From Burkholderiales bacterium (lineage in GTDB: Bacteria > Pseudomonadota > Gammaproteobacteria > Burkholderiales > SG8-41), in assembly GCA_030683105.1 (NCBI GenBank), contig JAUXMZ010000054.1, forward strand, positions 1 to 55,061: DNA of 55,061 bases, given 5' to 3'. A model generated the notes under the pieces. It saw nothing but the letters and a program-made list of their open reading frames with translations, was not told the origin of the DNA and did no database searches. Below, piece by piece: positions 1 through 8,335 of this stretch. Each line of letters starts with the position of its first letter. Position 1 is the stretch's first letter. Made by a program: the position numbers and the translations under genes.

Positions 1-35
1 ATTCAGTGATTCAGTGATTCAGTGATTAACCACTG
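1..35. repeat. Short tandem repeat ATTCAGTG-type words
   Basis: The window opens inside three tandem copies of an 8-9 bp word (ATTCAGTG), followed by CCACTGAG and, further on, AATCACTAAATTACTAAATC-like words up to the end of yhbY at 82. It is AT-rich compared with the genes and has no coding potential. It belongs to the same style of word-array intergenic repeat seen elsewhere in the window. The left boundary is outside the window. Confidence 0.6.
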
Positions 36-81
36 AGCTTCAGGTTAGGCTCAATCACTAAATTACTAAATCACCTAGTCA

Positions 82-435
82 CTAGGTGTTCTGGTAGCTG
101 CGCTTGGTTCGGCGCGGTTGTTTTCTGGCTTTGTTGCGGCGGGGCGGTTTTTTTTCGTCCGTTTCGGGGGCCGGCCGGAAGATGATGAGGATTTTACCGA
201 TACGCTGCACCGGGTTAGCGTCGAGCGCGCTGCAGATGTCGGTAAGAAGATCCCTGCGCTGGAGCCGGTCATCGCCCAGCACCCGGATCTTGATCAGTTC
301 GTGGCTTTTAAGATTGACGTCGATTTCAGCAAGCACCGCGGGTGTGAGCCCGGCGTCGCCGATCATTACGACCGGCTGCAAGTGGTGCGCGCGGGCGCGC
401 AGGGTGCGGCGTTCGTCGGGTTGCAATGTTTTCAT
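82..435 (-). CDS. yhbY: YhbY-type CRM-domain RNA-binding protein
   Basis: A 117-residue protein with one CRM domain over residues 1-95, including the GDAGLTP stretch near residue 26, the family form of the GxxGxT/S loop that contacts RNA. YhbY binds pre-50S ribosomal particles and assists large-subunit assembly. The tail after residue 92 is rich in Lys and Arg and probably adds RNA affinity. The gene is divergent from rlmE, with only 16 bp between the two start codons, the same neighbour arrangement as in E. coli. No clear Shine-Dalgarno sequence precedes the ATG, so the start is taken from family length. Function is confident from family and synteny. Confidence 0.93.
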   Translation of the reverse strand: MKTLQPDERRTLRARAHHLQPVVMIGDAGLTPAVLAEIDVNLKSHELIKIRVLGDDRLQRRDLLTDICSALDANPVQRIGKILIIFRPAPETDEKKPPRRNKARKQPRRTKRSYQNT

Positions 436-451
436 GGTGTAATTTTAACGT

Positions 452-1075
452 ATGGCACGAACCAAAACCAGCAAAGCGTGGATGCATGAGCATCTGAACG
501 ATACCTACGTCAAACGCGCACAGGCCGAGGGTTACCGCTCGCGCGCCGCATACAAGCTCGCCCAAATTGCCGGGCGCGACAAGTTGCTGCGCCCGGGAAT
601 GCTGGTGGTCGACCTGGGGGCGGCACCCGGAGGCTGGTCGCAGGTCGCATCCCAGGCGGTGAACCCGGGCGGGCAGGTGATCGCCGTGGACGTGCTCGAC
701 ATGCCGGAACTGCCCGGGGTCCGCTTCTTGCGTGGCGACTTCCACGATGCTGCAACATTGAGTGAGCTGGAGCAGAGGCTCGGCGGGCAGCGGGTGGACC
801 TTGTGTTATCCGATATGGCCCCCAATATCAGTGGCATAGCTGATGTTGACCAGGCGCGTGCCATGGCGCTTGCCGAACTGGCGCTGGATTTCGCAGTAAA
901 CCACTTGAAACCAGAGGGGAATTTCGTGGTCAAACTATTTCAGGGCGCGGGTTTCGAACAATTCGTCAAAGAACTCCGTGGGCAGTTTGGGAAGGTTCTG
1001 ACGCGCAAACCGGAGGCTTCACGCAGCCGGTCGAGTGAGGTTTATTTGCTGGGAAAGGGCCTGAAGCGGGTTTAA
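452..1075 (+). CDS. rlmE: 23S rRNA (uridine-2'-O)-methyltransferase RlmE (FtsJ/RrmJ)
   Basis: A 207-residue SAM methyltransferase that 2'-O-methylates U2552 in the 23S rRNA A-loop at a late step of 50S assembly. Visible features are the SAM-binding [13 protein letters not shown] (residues 53-65) and the catalytic K-D-K-E set at K35, D121 (SDMAPN), K161 (VVKLFQG) and E196 (SSEVYLL), all placed as in E. coli RlmE. Length matches the family. It precedes ftsH with a 95-bp gap that contains a promoter-like element, so ftsH may also be transcribed on its own. RlmE and YhbY, divergent neighbours, act on the same subunit. Confidence 0.96.
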   Translation: MARTKTSKAWMHEHLNDTYVKRAQAEGYRSRAAYKLAQIAGRDKLLRPGMLVVDLGAAPGGWSQVASQAVNPGGQVIAVDVLDMPELPGVRFLRGDFHDAATLSELEQRLGGQRVDLVLSDMAPNISGIADVDQARAMALAELALDFAVNHLKPEGNFVVKLFQGAGFEQFVKELRGQFGKVLTRKPEASRSRSSEVYLLGKGLKRV

Positions 1076-1100
1076 TCACTCTGCGCCAGACCGGGATGCT

Positions 1101-1109
1101 TGCTATACT
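1101..1109 (+). promoter_or_regulatory. Extended -10 promoter candidate for ftsH
   Basis: The motif TGC-TATACT is an extended -10 element (TGn plus a 5/6 match to TATAAT), about 60 bases before the ftsH start. No good -35 is seen 17 bp upstream, as is common for extended -10 promoters. It would let ftsH be transcribed apart from rlmE. Inference from sequence only. Confidence 0.45.
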
Positions 1110-1170
1110 GCAGGCAAAATGAGTCTAGTATTGAGTTAGTTAGCGTCAAATTGTGGCGTAAGGAGCCTAA

Positions 1171-3057
1171 TTGAATAATCTGATCAAAAATGTCTCGATC
1201 TGGCTGGTGATCGCGCTGGTTCTGATGACTGTGTTCAACCAGTTCAGTACGCGGCAGGCCGTGCAAAAGCCGATGGAGTATTCCCAGTTTATCGACGAAG
1301 TGAAGCAGGGGCGCATTGCCAAAGTTACCATCGAAGGGCGCGTGCTCAAGGGTGTGAAAGGCAGCGGAGAGCGCTTTACCACCTACTCGCCGTCGGATCC
1401 GTGGCTGGTGAGCGATCTGCTCAAGAACGGCGTGATCATCGAGGCCAAGCCTGACGAAGAACCGTCGCTGCTGATGAATATTTTCGTGTCGTGGTTCCCG
1501 ATGCTGCTGCTGATAGGCGTATGGGTTTTCTTCATGCGCCAGATGCAGGGTGGCGGGCGCGGCGGCGCGTTCTCTTTCGGCAAAAGCCGCGCGCGCATGC
1601 TCGACGAATCGACCAATACCGTGACTTTCGCCGATGTTGCTGGTTGCGAGGAAGCGAAGGAAGAGGTTTCCGAACTGGTCGAATTCCTGCGCGATCCAAG
1701 CAAGTTCCAGAAACTCGGTGGACGCATCCCGCGTGGTGTGCTGATGGTCGGTAATCCCGGCACCGGTAAAACGCTGCTGGCGCGCGCCATTGCCGGCGAA
1801 GCCAAAGTGCCGTTTTTCTCGATTTCCGGTTCTGATTTCGTCGAGATGTTCGTCGGCGTGGGCGCGGCGCGTGTGCGCGACATGTTCGAACAGGCGAAGA
1901 AGCAGGCGCCGTGTATCGTGTTTATCGATGAGATCGACGCGGTGGGTCGCCAGCGTGGCGCCGGCCTCGGCGGCGGCAACGATGAACGCGAGCAGACGCT
2001 GAACCAGTTGCTGGTGGAGATGGACGGCTTCGAGGCCAATGTGGGCGTGATCGTGATCGCCGCGACCAACCGTCCCGACGTGCTCGATCCGGCGCTGCTG
2101 CGGCCCGGCCGTTTCGACCGCCAGGTTGTGGTGCCGTTGCCAGATATCCGCGGCCGCGAACAAATTCTTCTGGTGCATATGCGCAAGGTGCCGATAGCGC
2201 CCGATGTCCAGGCCGATATCATCGCGCGTGGCACACCGGGATTCTCCGGCGCCGACTTGGCCAACCTGGTGAACGAGGCCGCTTTGTTCGCGGCGCGCAC
2301 CAGCAAACGGCTGGTCGACATGTACGACTTTGAGCGTGCCAAGGACAAGATCATCATGGGTGCGGAGCGCCGTTCGATGATCATGCCCGAGCATGAGCGC
2401 AAGAACACCGCTTATCACGAGTCCGGCCATGCCGTGGTGGCGAGGCTGCTGCCCAAGACCGATCCAGTGCACAAAGTGACGATCATCCCGCGCGGTCGCG
2501 CGCTGGGCGTCACCATGCAGCTGCCGACAGAAGACCGCTACAGCATGGACAGCGAACTGATTCTGCAGAACATTGCGGTGCTGTTCGGTGGCCGTATCGC
2601 CGAAGAAATTTTCATGGGGCAGATGACTACAGGCGCTTCCAACGATTTTGAGCGTGCCACCGACATGGCGCGGCGCATGGTCACGCAATGGGGCATGAGC
2701 GAATCCATGGGTCCGATGGTCTATGGCGAAAACGAGGGCGAGGTGTTTCTCGGCCGCTCGGTCACCACGCACAAGAACGTCTCGGAAGCGACGATGATGA
2801 AGGTCGACAATGAAATTCGCCGCATCATCGACCAGCAGTATGCGCTGGCAAGAAAGCTCATCGAAGACAACCGTGAGAAAGTGGAAGTGATGGCCAAGGC
2901 GCTGCTGGAGTGGGAAACCCTGGACGCCGATCAGATCAGCGACATCATGGAAGGCCGCCCGCCTCGCGAGCCCAAGCCCACGCAGGCGCCGACGCCGACG
3001 CCCAAGGAACCGCCGCCCAGCGCAGCGGCAACCGCGACGCCGGCGCAGGAAGCCTGA
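1171..3057 (+). CDS. ftsH: ATP-dependent zinc metalloprotease FtsH
   Basis: A 628-residue membrane-bound AAA+ protease that degrades misfolded membrane proteins and short-lived regulators such as LpxC and sigma-32. It has two N-terminal membrane segments (about 9-25 and 104-122), Walker A GNPGTGKT at 194-201, Walker [10 protein letters not shown] near 248-256, the second region of homology [20 protein letters not shown], and the zinc site HESGH at 416-420. The C-terminal 40 residues are rich in Pro, Thr and Ala. Translation starts at TTG, supported by AAGGAG about 7 bases upstream and by the normal N-terminal NNLIKN sequence. Walker A has Asn where most FtsH proteins have Pro (GPPGTGKT). It sits in the conserved rlmE-ftsH-folP order. 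Confidence 0.97.
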   Translation: MNNLIKNVSIWLVIALVLMTVFNQFSTRQAVQKPMEYSQFIDEVKQGRIAKVTIEGRVLKGVKGSGERFTTYSPSDPWLVSDLLKNGVIIEAKPDEEPSLLMNIFVSWFPMLLLIGVWVFFMRQMQGGGRGGAFSFGKSRARMLDESTNTVTFADVAGCEEAKEEVSELVEFLRDPSKFQKLGGRIPRGVLMVGNPGTGKTLLARAIAGEAKVPFFSISGSDFVEMFVGVGAARVRDMFEQAKKQAPCIVFIDEIDAVGRQRGAGLGGGNDEREQTLNQLLVEMDGFEANVGVIVIAATNRPDVLDPALLRPGRFDRQVVVPLPDIRGREQILLVHMRKVPIAPDVQADIIARGTPGFSGADLANLVNEAALFAARTSKRLVDMYDFERAKDKIIMGAERRSMIMPEHERKNTAYHESGHAVVARLLPKTDPVHKVTIIPRGRALGVTMQLPTEDRYSMDSELILQNIAVLFGGRIAEEIFMGQMTTGASNDFERATDMARRMVTQWGMSESMGPMVYGENEGEVFLGRSVTTHKNVSEATMMKVDNEIRRIIDQQYALARKLIEDNREKVEVMAKALLEWETLDADQISDIMEGRPPREPKPTQAPTPTPKEPPPSAAATATPAQEA

Positions 3058-3061
3058 CAGC

Positions 3062-3143
3062 CGTGAAGGGTGAATAGTGAAGGGTGAAGAGTAAAAGCGC
3101 TTTTCCATTACTTCTTTGCCCGTTCACACTTTTCCCTTTCACC
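3062..3143. repeat. Inverted word repeat (GTGAAGGGTGA family)
   Basis: The left arm (3063-3090) iterates GTGAAGGGTGAATAGTGAAG and the right arm (3122-3143) carries TTCACACTTTTCCCTTTCACC, so the spacer between ftsH and folP can form a long imperfect hairpin. The repeat runs up to 2 bp before the folP ATG, which leaves no ordinary Shine-Dalgarno sequence for folP. No promoter or coding signal is visible inside it. Confidence 0.6.
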
Positions 3144-3144
3144 G

Positions 3145-3993
3145 ATGTTTCTACAATGTGGTAAATTCCGACTCTCGTTAGAGAGGCCGCTCATTATGGG
3201 TGTGATCAACGTCACGCCCGATTCCTTTTCCGACGGTAACCGCTACCTGACTGTGGATCAGGCCGTCGCGCACGCCAGATTGCTGATCGATGAAGGCGCG
3301 CATATTCTCGATATCGGCGGTGAATCGACGCGTCCCGGCGCGCTGCCGGTGACGCTTGAAGAAGAGCGGCGGCGCGTGCTGCCGGTGCTCGAGCAGCTCT
3401 CGGATTGCGGTGTTCCGGTTTCGGTGGATACGCAAAAGCCCGCACTGATGCGCGAAGCGATCGCCGCCGGTGCGTCCATGATCAACGATGTTAATGCGCT
3501 AACCGTTCCCGGAGCGCTCGAGGCCGTCGCAGGCACGCCGGCAGCGGTGTGCATGATGCACAAGAAAGGCGACCCGCGGACCATGCAGCAGGCCCCGCAT
3601 TACGGCGATGTGGTCAGGGAAGTCCGGGATTATCTGATTATGCAGATACAGGCGGCTGAAGCTGCCGGAATAAGGCGCGAGCGGCTGGTGGTCGATCCGG
3701 GGTTCGGATTCGGCAAGTCGCTCGAGCACAATCTGGCACTGCTGCATGAGTTGGCGCAGCTTGCGGCGCTCGGCGTGCCGGTGCTGGCCGGATTGTCGCG
3801 CAAGTCCATGCTGGGAAAAATTACCGGGCGCGAACCCGGGGAGCGCGTGTTCGCGAGCATTGCCGCTGCGGTGATCGCGGTCGAAAACGGCGCGCGCATC
3901 GTGCGTGCGCATGACGTGGCTGCGACGGCTGACGCACTGGCAGTGTGGGCCGCGGTAAATGAATGTCAGGGCCCGTATTTGTCATCGCTCTAG
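3145..3993 (+). CDS. folP: Dihydropteroate synthase
   Basis: A 282-residue cytosolic TIM-barrel enzyme that joins p-aminobenzoate to 6-hydroxymethyl-7,8-dihydropterin diphosphate in folate synthesis; it is the target of sulfonamides. Visible family signatures are GVINVTPDSFSDG near residues 19-31, DIGGESTRPGA, the sulfonamide-loop region SVDTQKP, the substrate-binding GLSRKSMLG near residue 220 and the C-terminal RAHDV. Length is normal. The ATG lies directly behind an inverted repeat, without a clear ribosome-binding site. In many related genomes glmM follows at once; here glmM is 5.3 kb away, separated by the fumarate reductase block. Confidence 0.96.
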   Translation: MFLQCGKFRLSLERPLIMGVINVTPDSFSDGNRYLTVDQAVAHARLLIDEGAHILDIGGESTRPGALPVTLEEERRRVLPVLEQLSDCGVPVSVDTQKPALMREAIAAGASMINDVNALTVPGALEAVAGTPAAVCMMHKKGDPRTMQQAPHYGDVVREVRDYLIMQIQAAEAAGIRRERLVVDPGFGFGKSLEHNLALLHELAQLAALGVPVLAGLSRKSMLGKITGREPGERVFASIAAAVIAVENGARIVRAHDVAATADALAVWAAVNECQGPYLSSL

Positions 3994-4082
3994 TCGCGCA
4001 TTGTTTGTTTTGCTGCGTGCATGGCACCTATGATGATGGCTTGATATATGCTGCGGCAGCAGGAGTGGAATCCGCCCCTGTG

Positions 4083-4096
4083 TTGATTTAAGTCAA
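4083..4096 (+). promoter_or_regulatory. FNR/ANR-type box upstream of frdABCD
   Basis: The sequence TTGAT-TTAA-GTCAA matches the FNR consensus TTGAT-N4-ATCAA at nine of ten fixed positions. A -10-like TGTAAT lies at 4116-4121, which places the box centre about 39-42 bases before the likely transcription start, the class II activating position. The frdA start is at 4187. Anaerobic activation by an FNR homologue is the natural reading, as for E. coli frd. No FNR gene lies in this window, so the regulator itself is inferred. Confidence 0.72.
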
Positions 4097-4186
4097 GAAA
4101 TTATTTGCCCGATTCTGTAATCTTGCGCCAAGATCAAATAAGGCGCTGATTTCGTCAGCGCATTGACAGCACGCCAAAAGGACGCA

Positions 4187-5944
4187 ATGGAGACGATCAA
4201 GACAGATGTTGCGATAATCGGAGCGGGGGGTGCGGGTTTGCGTGCCGCCATCGCGCTTGCCGAAGCGGACCCCAAGCTTCGCATTGCCCTGATCTCCAAG
4301 GTTTATCCGATGCGCAGCCATACCTGCGCGGCGGAGGGCGGAGCGGCGGGGGTGGTCAAGCCGGACGACAGTTTTGAACAGCACTTTCACGATACTGTCG
4401 GCGGCGGCGACTGGTTGTGCGACCAGGATGCCGTCGAATATTTCATCCATGAGGCGCCCAAGGAGTTGATGCAACTGGAGCACTGGGGCTGCCCATGGAA
4501 CCGCGAAGTGGACGGATCGGTGGCGGTGCGGCCGTTCGGCGGCATGAAGATTCAGCGCACCTGGTTCGCCGCGGACAAGTCGGGTTTTCACATTCTCCAC
4601 ACGCTGTTCCAGACCTCGCTGCAGTTTCCGAATATCCAGCGCTTTGACGAGTATTTCGCCACTGATCTGCTGGTTGATGACGGGCGCTGCCAGGGGTTAA
4701 CTGCGATCGAGATACGCAGCGGGCAGATGCGGCATTTCCAGGCCGGCGCGGTGATCATCGCCGGCGGTGGCGCCAGCCGCATGTTCCCGTTCAACACCAA
4801 TGGCGCGATCAAGACCGGCGACGGCATGGCCATGGCCTACCGCGCGGGAGCACCGTTAAAAGACATGGAATTCGTCCAGTACCATCCGACCGGGCTGCCC
4901 AACACCGGAACGTTGCTCACTGAGGCCTGCCGCGGCGAGGGTGGCGTGCTGCTCAACAAGGACGGCTATCGGTTCCTCCAGGACTACGGCATGGGTCCGG
5001 AGACGCCTCTGGGCAAGCCGGAATTGAAGACCATGGAACTCGGCCCGCGCGACCGTGTGAGCCAAAGTATATGGCATGAAATTCAAAAGGGCAGGTCGGT
5101 CAAGACGGCGTGGGGCGATTGCGTCTGGCTGGACATGCGCCACCTGGGAGAGAAGAAGATCAACGAGCGGCTGCCTTTCGTGCGCGATATCTCGATCAGC
5201 TACCTCGGCGTGGATCCGGTGACCGACATGGTGCCGATCCGTCCGGTGGTCCACTACATGATGGGCGGCATCCACACCGATATCAAGGCAGCGACACCGC
5301 TGCCGGGGCTTTTCGCCGCGGGCGAGTGCGCCTGCGTCAGCATCAACGGCGCGAACCGGTTAGGTTCAAACTCCCTGGTGGAGATTCTGGTCTTTGGCCA
5401 CAAGGCGGCGCATTCGGCGCTGGAGTATGTGCGCAGCGCGGGCCCGGGCAACGAGGCAGCCCTGGCGGCTCAGGCGGAGGCGGCTCAGGCAAAGCTCCGC
5501 GCGCTGTTCCTCAGGAACACCGGGAAGGAATCGATCGCGGGATTGCGCAAGGAAATGACGGACACCATGGAAGAGGGCGCCGGCATTTACCGCACCCAGG
5601 AAGGCCTGGAGAAGACCTGCAACAAGATCGCGGAACTGCGCAGGCGCTACGGCGACGTCGCGCTCCACGACAAGACCAATGTGTATAACACCGATCTGCT
5701 GTCTGCGCTGGAGCTGGGCTCGATGCTCGATTGCGCCGAAGCAGTCGCGGTAGGTGCACGCGAACGCAAGGAATCCCGTGGCGCGCATCAGCGCCTCGAT
5801 TTCTCGGCTCGAGACGACAGCAAATATCTCAAACATTCCATGGCTTACTACAACGGACTTGAACCGCCGAGGATTGACTATCGAGATGTGGTGATAACCA
5901 CTTCTCCCCCGGGTGTGCGCGATTACTCGGGAGCAAAAAAATGA
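4187..5944 (+). CDS. frdA: Fumarate reductase flavoprotein subunit
   Basis: A 585-residue flavoprotein that reduces fumarate to succinate at the inner face of the membrane in anaerobic respiration, or runs in reverse as succinate dehydrogenase. The FAD Rossmann motif AIIGAGGAGLRAA begins near residue 9; the covalent-FAD histidine lies in YPMRSHT near residue 44; substrate-binding motifs include HPTGLP, TEACRGEGG and GANRLGSNSL. The sequence tracks E. coli FrdA through its whole length more closely than SdhA. I chose the ATG preceded by AAAGGA; a TTG 24 bases upstream is also open. Its stop overlaps the frdB start (ATGA). Confidence 0.94.
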   Translation: METIKTDVAIIGAGGAGLRAAIALAEADPKLRIALISKVYPMRSHTCAAEGGAAGVVKPDDSFEQHFHDTVGGGDWLCDQDAVEYFIHEAPKELMQLEHWGCPWNREVDGSVAVRPFGGMKIQRTWFAADKSGFHILHTLFQTSLQFPNIQRFDEYFATDLLVDDGRCQGLTAIEIRSGQMRHFQAGAVIIAGGGASRMFPFNTNGAIKTGDGMAMAYRAGAPLKDMEFVQYHPTGLPNTGTLLTEACRGEGGVLLNKDGYRFLQDYGMGPETPLGKPELKTMELGPRDRVSQSIWHEIQKGRSVKTAWGDCVWLDMRHLGEKKINERLPFVRDISISYLGVDPVTDMVPIRPVVHYMMGGIHTDIKAATPLPGLFAAGECACVSINGANRLGSNSLVEILVFGHKAAHSALEYVRSAGPGNEAALAAQAEAAQAKLRALFLRNTGKESIAGLRKEMTDTMEEGAGIYRTQEGLEKTCNKIAELRRRYGDVALHDKTNVYNTDLLSALELGSMLDCAEAVAVGARERKESRGAHQRLDFSARDDSKYLKHSMAYYNGLEPPRIDYRDVVITTSPPGVRDYSGAKK

Positions 5945-6702
5945 CTGGAGACAGACTGAGCGCCCTGCAGGTCGAACTCGAGATCCTGCGCTACAACCCC
6001 GAGACGGATACGGAGCCCAGGTTTCAGCGCTACTCGGTGCCCTGCAAAAACGAGTGGTGCATACTCGATGCCCTGAATTACCTCAAGGACCATCTCGATC
6101 CGACGCTTGCCTTTCGCTGGTCCTGCCACATGCAGGTATGCGGCAGTTGCGGCATGATGATCAACGGCGAACCCAAGCTCGCCTGCAAGGCTTTCGTGCG
6201 CGATTATACCGGCGTGATCCGGGTCGAGCCGCTGGCTCATTTTCCGATCGAACGCGATCTCGTGTCAGTGGCCGACGACTTCATGGACAAGTTAAAGCGC
6301 GTCAAGCCCTACCTGATCCCGGCAAAGAAGCGGTCGATCGAGGAAGGGGAATACCGGCAGACGCCCGCCCAGCTGACACGCTACAGAAAATACTCCATGT
6401 GTATCAATTGCATGCTGTGTTATGCGGCCTGTCCGGAATATGGCCTGACCAAATCGAAGTTCATTGGTCCTGCGGCGATCACGCTCGCGCATCGCTACAA
6501 CCAGGACTCCCGCGACGACGGCCGCGATGAGCGCCAGGAGGAAATTGCAACCAACGAAGGGGTATGGGAATGCACATTCGTCGGGGCCTGTTCCGATGTC
6601 TGTCCGAAGCACGTCGATCCCGCCAGTGCCCTGCAGCAGGTGAAGATTGCGAGCACGGTCGATTGGTATCTGGAGCACTTTATGTCATGGGTGAAAAAAT
6701 GA
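5941..6702 (+). CDS. frdB: Fumarate reductase iron-sulfur subunit
   Basis: A 253-residue electron-transfer subunit that links the FrdA flavin to the quinone in FrdCD. It carries the [2Fe-2S] ligand set CHMQVCGSCGMM plus a following Cys (KLACK), then CINCMLCYAACP and CTFVGACSDVCPK for the [4Fe-4S] and [3Fe-4S] clusters, all in the usual order. Length and the RWSC-QVCGSCGMM region match FrdB of the E. coli type. Both ends overlap neighbours by four bases, so translation of frdA, frdB and frdC is probably coupled. Confidence 0.94.
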   Translation: MTGDRLSALQVELEILRYNPETDTEPRFQRYSVPCKNEWCILDALNYLKDHLDPTLAFRWSCHMQVCGSCGMMINGEPKLACKAFVRDYTGVIRVEPLAHFPIERDLVSVADDFMDKLKRVKPYLIPAKKRSIEEGEYRQTPAQLTRYRKYSMCINCMLCYAACPEYGLTKSKFIGPAAITLAHRYNQDSRDDGRDERQEEIATNEGVWECTFVGACSDVCPKHVDPASALQQVKIASTVDWYLEHFMSWVKK

Positions 6703-7091
6703 GCCGCAGACCCTATGTGCAGGAACTGTCCAGGACGACCTGGTATTTCAAGCAGCCGCGCTATATGCGCTATATGGCGCGCGAAGTGACCTGCATTTTT
6801 ATTGGCGCCTACACGCTGATTCTGCTGGTGGCTCTGTTGCGGCTGTCGCAGGGCCAGGCCCAATATGAGGGTTTCCTGGCGGCGTTGCAGCAACCGGGGA
6901 GCATCGTTTTTCACGTCGTCGCCCTGGGATTTTCCCTGTATAACACCTTCACCTGGTTTAACGTCGCTCCCAAAGCGCTGCCGATCCAGATTGGTGAGGA
7001 GATCTGGCCCGACAGCGTCGTGGCGATCGCGCATTATGTAGTCTGGGTGGTGTTATCGCTCGTAATCCTGTTCTGGGCGGGGGTAATCTGA
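6699..7091 (+). CDS. frdC: Fumarate reductase membrane anchor subunit C
   Basis: A 130-residue inner-membrane protein with three predicted membrane helices (about residues 30-48, 67-87 and 107-128). It anchors FrdAB and, with FrdD, forms the quinol site. The N-terminus RRPYVQELSRTTWYFK and the loop TWFNVAPKALPIQIGEE align with E. coli FrdC (RKPYV, TWFELAPKA). I use the ATG that overlaps the frdB stop; an in-frame ATG 12 bases earlier is an alternative. As in E. coli-type enzymes, no conserved pair of heme-binding histidines is evident, so the anchor is probably heme-free. Confidence 0.9.
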   Translation: MSRRPYVQELSRTTWYFKQPRYMRYMAREVTCIFIGAYTLILLVALLRLSQGQAQYEGFLAALQQPGSIVFHVVALGFSLYNTFTWFNVAPKALPIQIGEEIWPDSVVAIAHYVVWVVLSLVILFWAGVI

Positions 7092-7093
7092 CC

Positions 7094-7435
7094 ATGGCCA
7101 AATCGAATAAACCTATCATCTGGGGAACGTTTGCCGCTGGCGGCACGCTGACCGCATTCATGACACCGGTGCTGATCGTTCTGACGCTGCTGGCCGCGAC
7201 CGGCCACGTGCCCGACATGCTCGGTTACGAGAACTTACATGCCTTTGCTGCAGGCTGGTTCGGCAAGCTTTCGATTTTTATCGTTATTTTCCTGTCGCTA
7301 TGGGGCTCGGCGCATCGCCTGCGCATCACTTTCTTTGATTTTGGCGTGCGCGCCGATACCCTGGTGGCAATCGCGGTCTATACCATCGCAGGGTTGGGCA
7401 GTATCGCGACCGTGGTATACCTGTTACGTATCTGA
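7094..7435 (+). CDS. frdD: Fumarate reductase membrane anchor subunit D
   Basis: A 113-residue inner-membrane protein with three hydrophobic helices (about 14-36, 53-72 and 88-111). The pattern PIIWGTFAAGGTLTAFMTPV at the start and SLWGSAHRLRIT in the middle corresponds to E. coli FrdD (FWGLFGAGG, LWCGLHRMHH). It completes the FrdABCD complex two bases behind frdC. With FrdC it binds the low-potential quinol that drives fumarate reduction. No terminator is visible after its stop; the next gene, a quinone-type methyltransferase, begins 94 bp downstream. Confidence 0.9.
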   Translation: MAKSNKPIIWGTFAAGGTLTAFMTPVLIVLTLLAATGHVPDMLGYENLHAFAAGWFGKLSIFIVIFLSLWGSAHRLRITFFDFGVRADTLVAIAVYTIAGLGSIATVVYLLRI

Positions 7436-7529
7436 AATTTCGTGTTGACAGGACGAGGCGCAGGCCTTAGTTTGACAACAGGTTAAATTAACCGCTCCCT
7501 GCGGAGCGCAACGATAAGAGAGATTCCCC

Positions 7530-8285
7530 TTGAGCCCACCCCCACCAGTTGCAATGCGTGAACAGGCGCGCGAACAGCAGTTCAGTTTGGTCTGGAAGCG
7601 GGATTTGAACGACGTGTTCGCCGACGTCGCCCCGTACTATGATCGCGCCAACTATGTTGCCAGTCTCGGGATGTGGAACCGGTTTCTGAACAGCTTCATG
7701 TCCGTTATCGAACTGCATCCGGGGCAGCGTGTGCTCGACGTCTGTGCCGGCACCAATGCGATCGGCATTGCGCTTCTGAAACGCGAACCCACCCTGGAAG
7801 TGCATGCGATGGACCGCAGCGCGGCGATGCAGGACGTTGGCCAGCAGCGTGCCAAGGCGAGGGGGTTGCGTATCCGCAGCGTAATCGGCGATGTGCATGA
7901 ACTGCCGTTTCCGGACAACCATTTCGACGTCGTGACCATTCAATATGCATCGCGGCACCTGCGCATCAAGCGCGTCAGCGAGGAGGTGCTCCGGGTGCTC
8001 AAGCCGGGCGGAAGCTTCTATCACGGCGATATGCTGCGCCCGGGCAATCCTGTGGTCGAAAAGCTCTACTATGCCTATCTGCGCTTCTGTCTCGCCATGA
8101 CGGGTTTCCTGTTCCGCAGCAGTCCGGCGGCTCTGAATTGCAAGAAATATTTCATCGATGCGCTGCAGATGTTCTATTCTGTTGAAGAGTTGTCCGATAT
8201 GCTGCGCGAAGTCGGCTACCGTGACGTTACGGCCAAGACCGTGTTTGCCGGCATGATCGGTTTTCACCGCGCGATCAAACCTTAG
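7530..8285 (+). CDS. UbiE/MenG-like class I SAM methyltransferase beside frdABCD
   Basis: A 251-residue methyltransferase of the UbiE/COQ5 type, the family that C-methylates demethyl(mena)quinone or demethoxyubiquinol precursors. SAM motif I reads VLDVCAGTNAIG (near residues 69-80), where UbiE usually has a second-strand GGTGD-like glycine pattern; the acidic ribose ligand follows in HAMDRS. An IGDVHELPFPDNHFDVV stretch and VLKPGG are typical of the family. The start is uncertain: TTG at 7530 has an AAGAGAGA-like site, while ATG at 7554 lacks one. Its position after frdD suggests a role in making or altering the quinone used by fumarate reductase, but this is inference; it may be a paralog of the housekeeping ubiE. 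Confidence 0.72.
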   Translation: MSPPPPVAMREQAREQQFSLVWKRDLNDVFADVAPYYDRANYVASLGMWNRFLNSFMSVIELHPGQRVLDVCAGTNAIGIALLKREPTLEVHAMDRSAAMQDVGQQRAKARGLRIRSVIGDVHELPFPDNHFDVVTIQYASRHLRIKRVSEEVLRVLKPGGSFYHGDMLRPGNPVVEKLYYAYLRFCLAMTGFLFRSSPAALNCKKYFIDALQMFYSVEELSDMLREVGYRDVTAKTVFAGMIGFHRAIKP

Positions 8286-8335
8286 GACTTGTGGCCTGGG
8301 GCCGGGGACGCGGTTTAGCCGTTTAAGCCGCGCAC

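Noticed and set aside
1072-3108. A 678-codon open frame opposite ftsH
   Set aside because: It mirrors ftsH codon by codon, has low-complexity His, Arg and Gly-rich sequence and no family motif; GC-rich third positions leave the antisense frame open.
4187-7435. Reading the operon as succinate dehydrogenase sdhCDAB
   Set aside because: Gene order is A-B-C-D, and FrdC and FrdD sequences match the E. coli fumarate reductase anchors rather than SdhC and SdhD; the enzyme may still work in reverse.
7530-8285. Identification of the UbiE-like gene as rquA (rhodoquinone synthesis)
   Set aside because: Its N-terminus and motif I look like UbiE/COQ5 rather than what I recall of RquA; the link to frd alone is not enough to name it.
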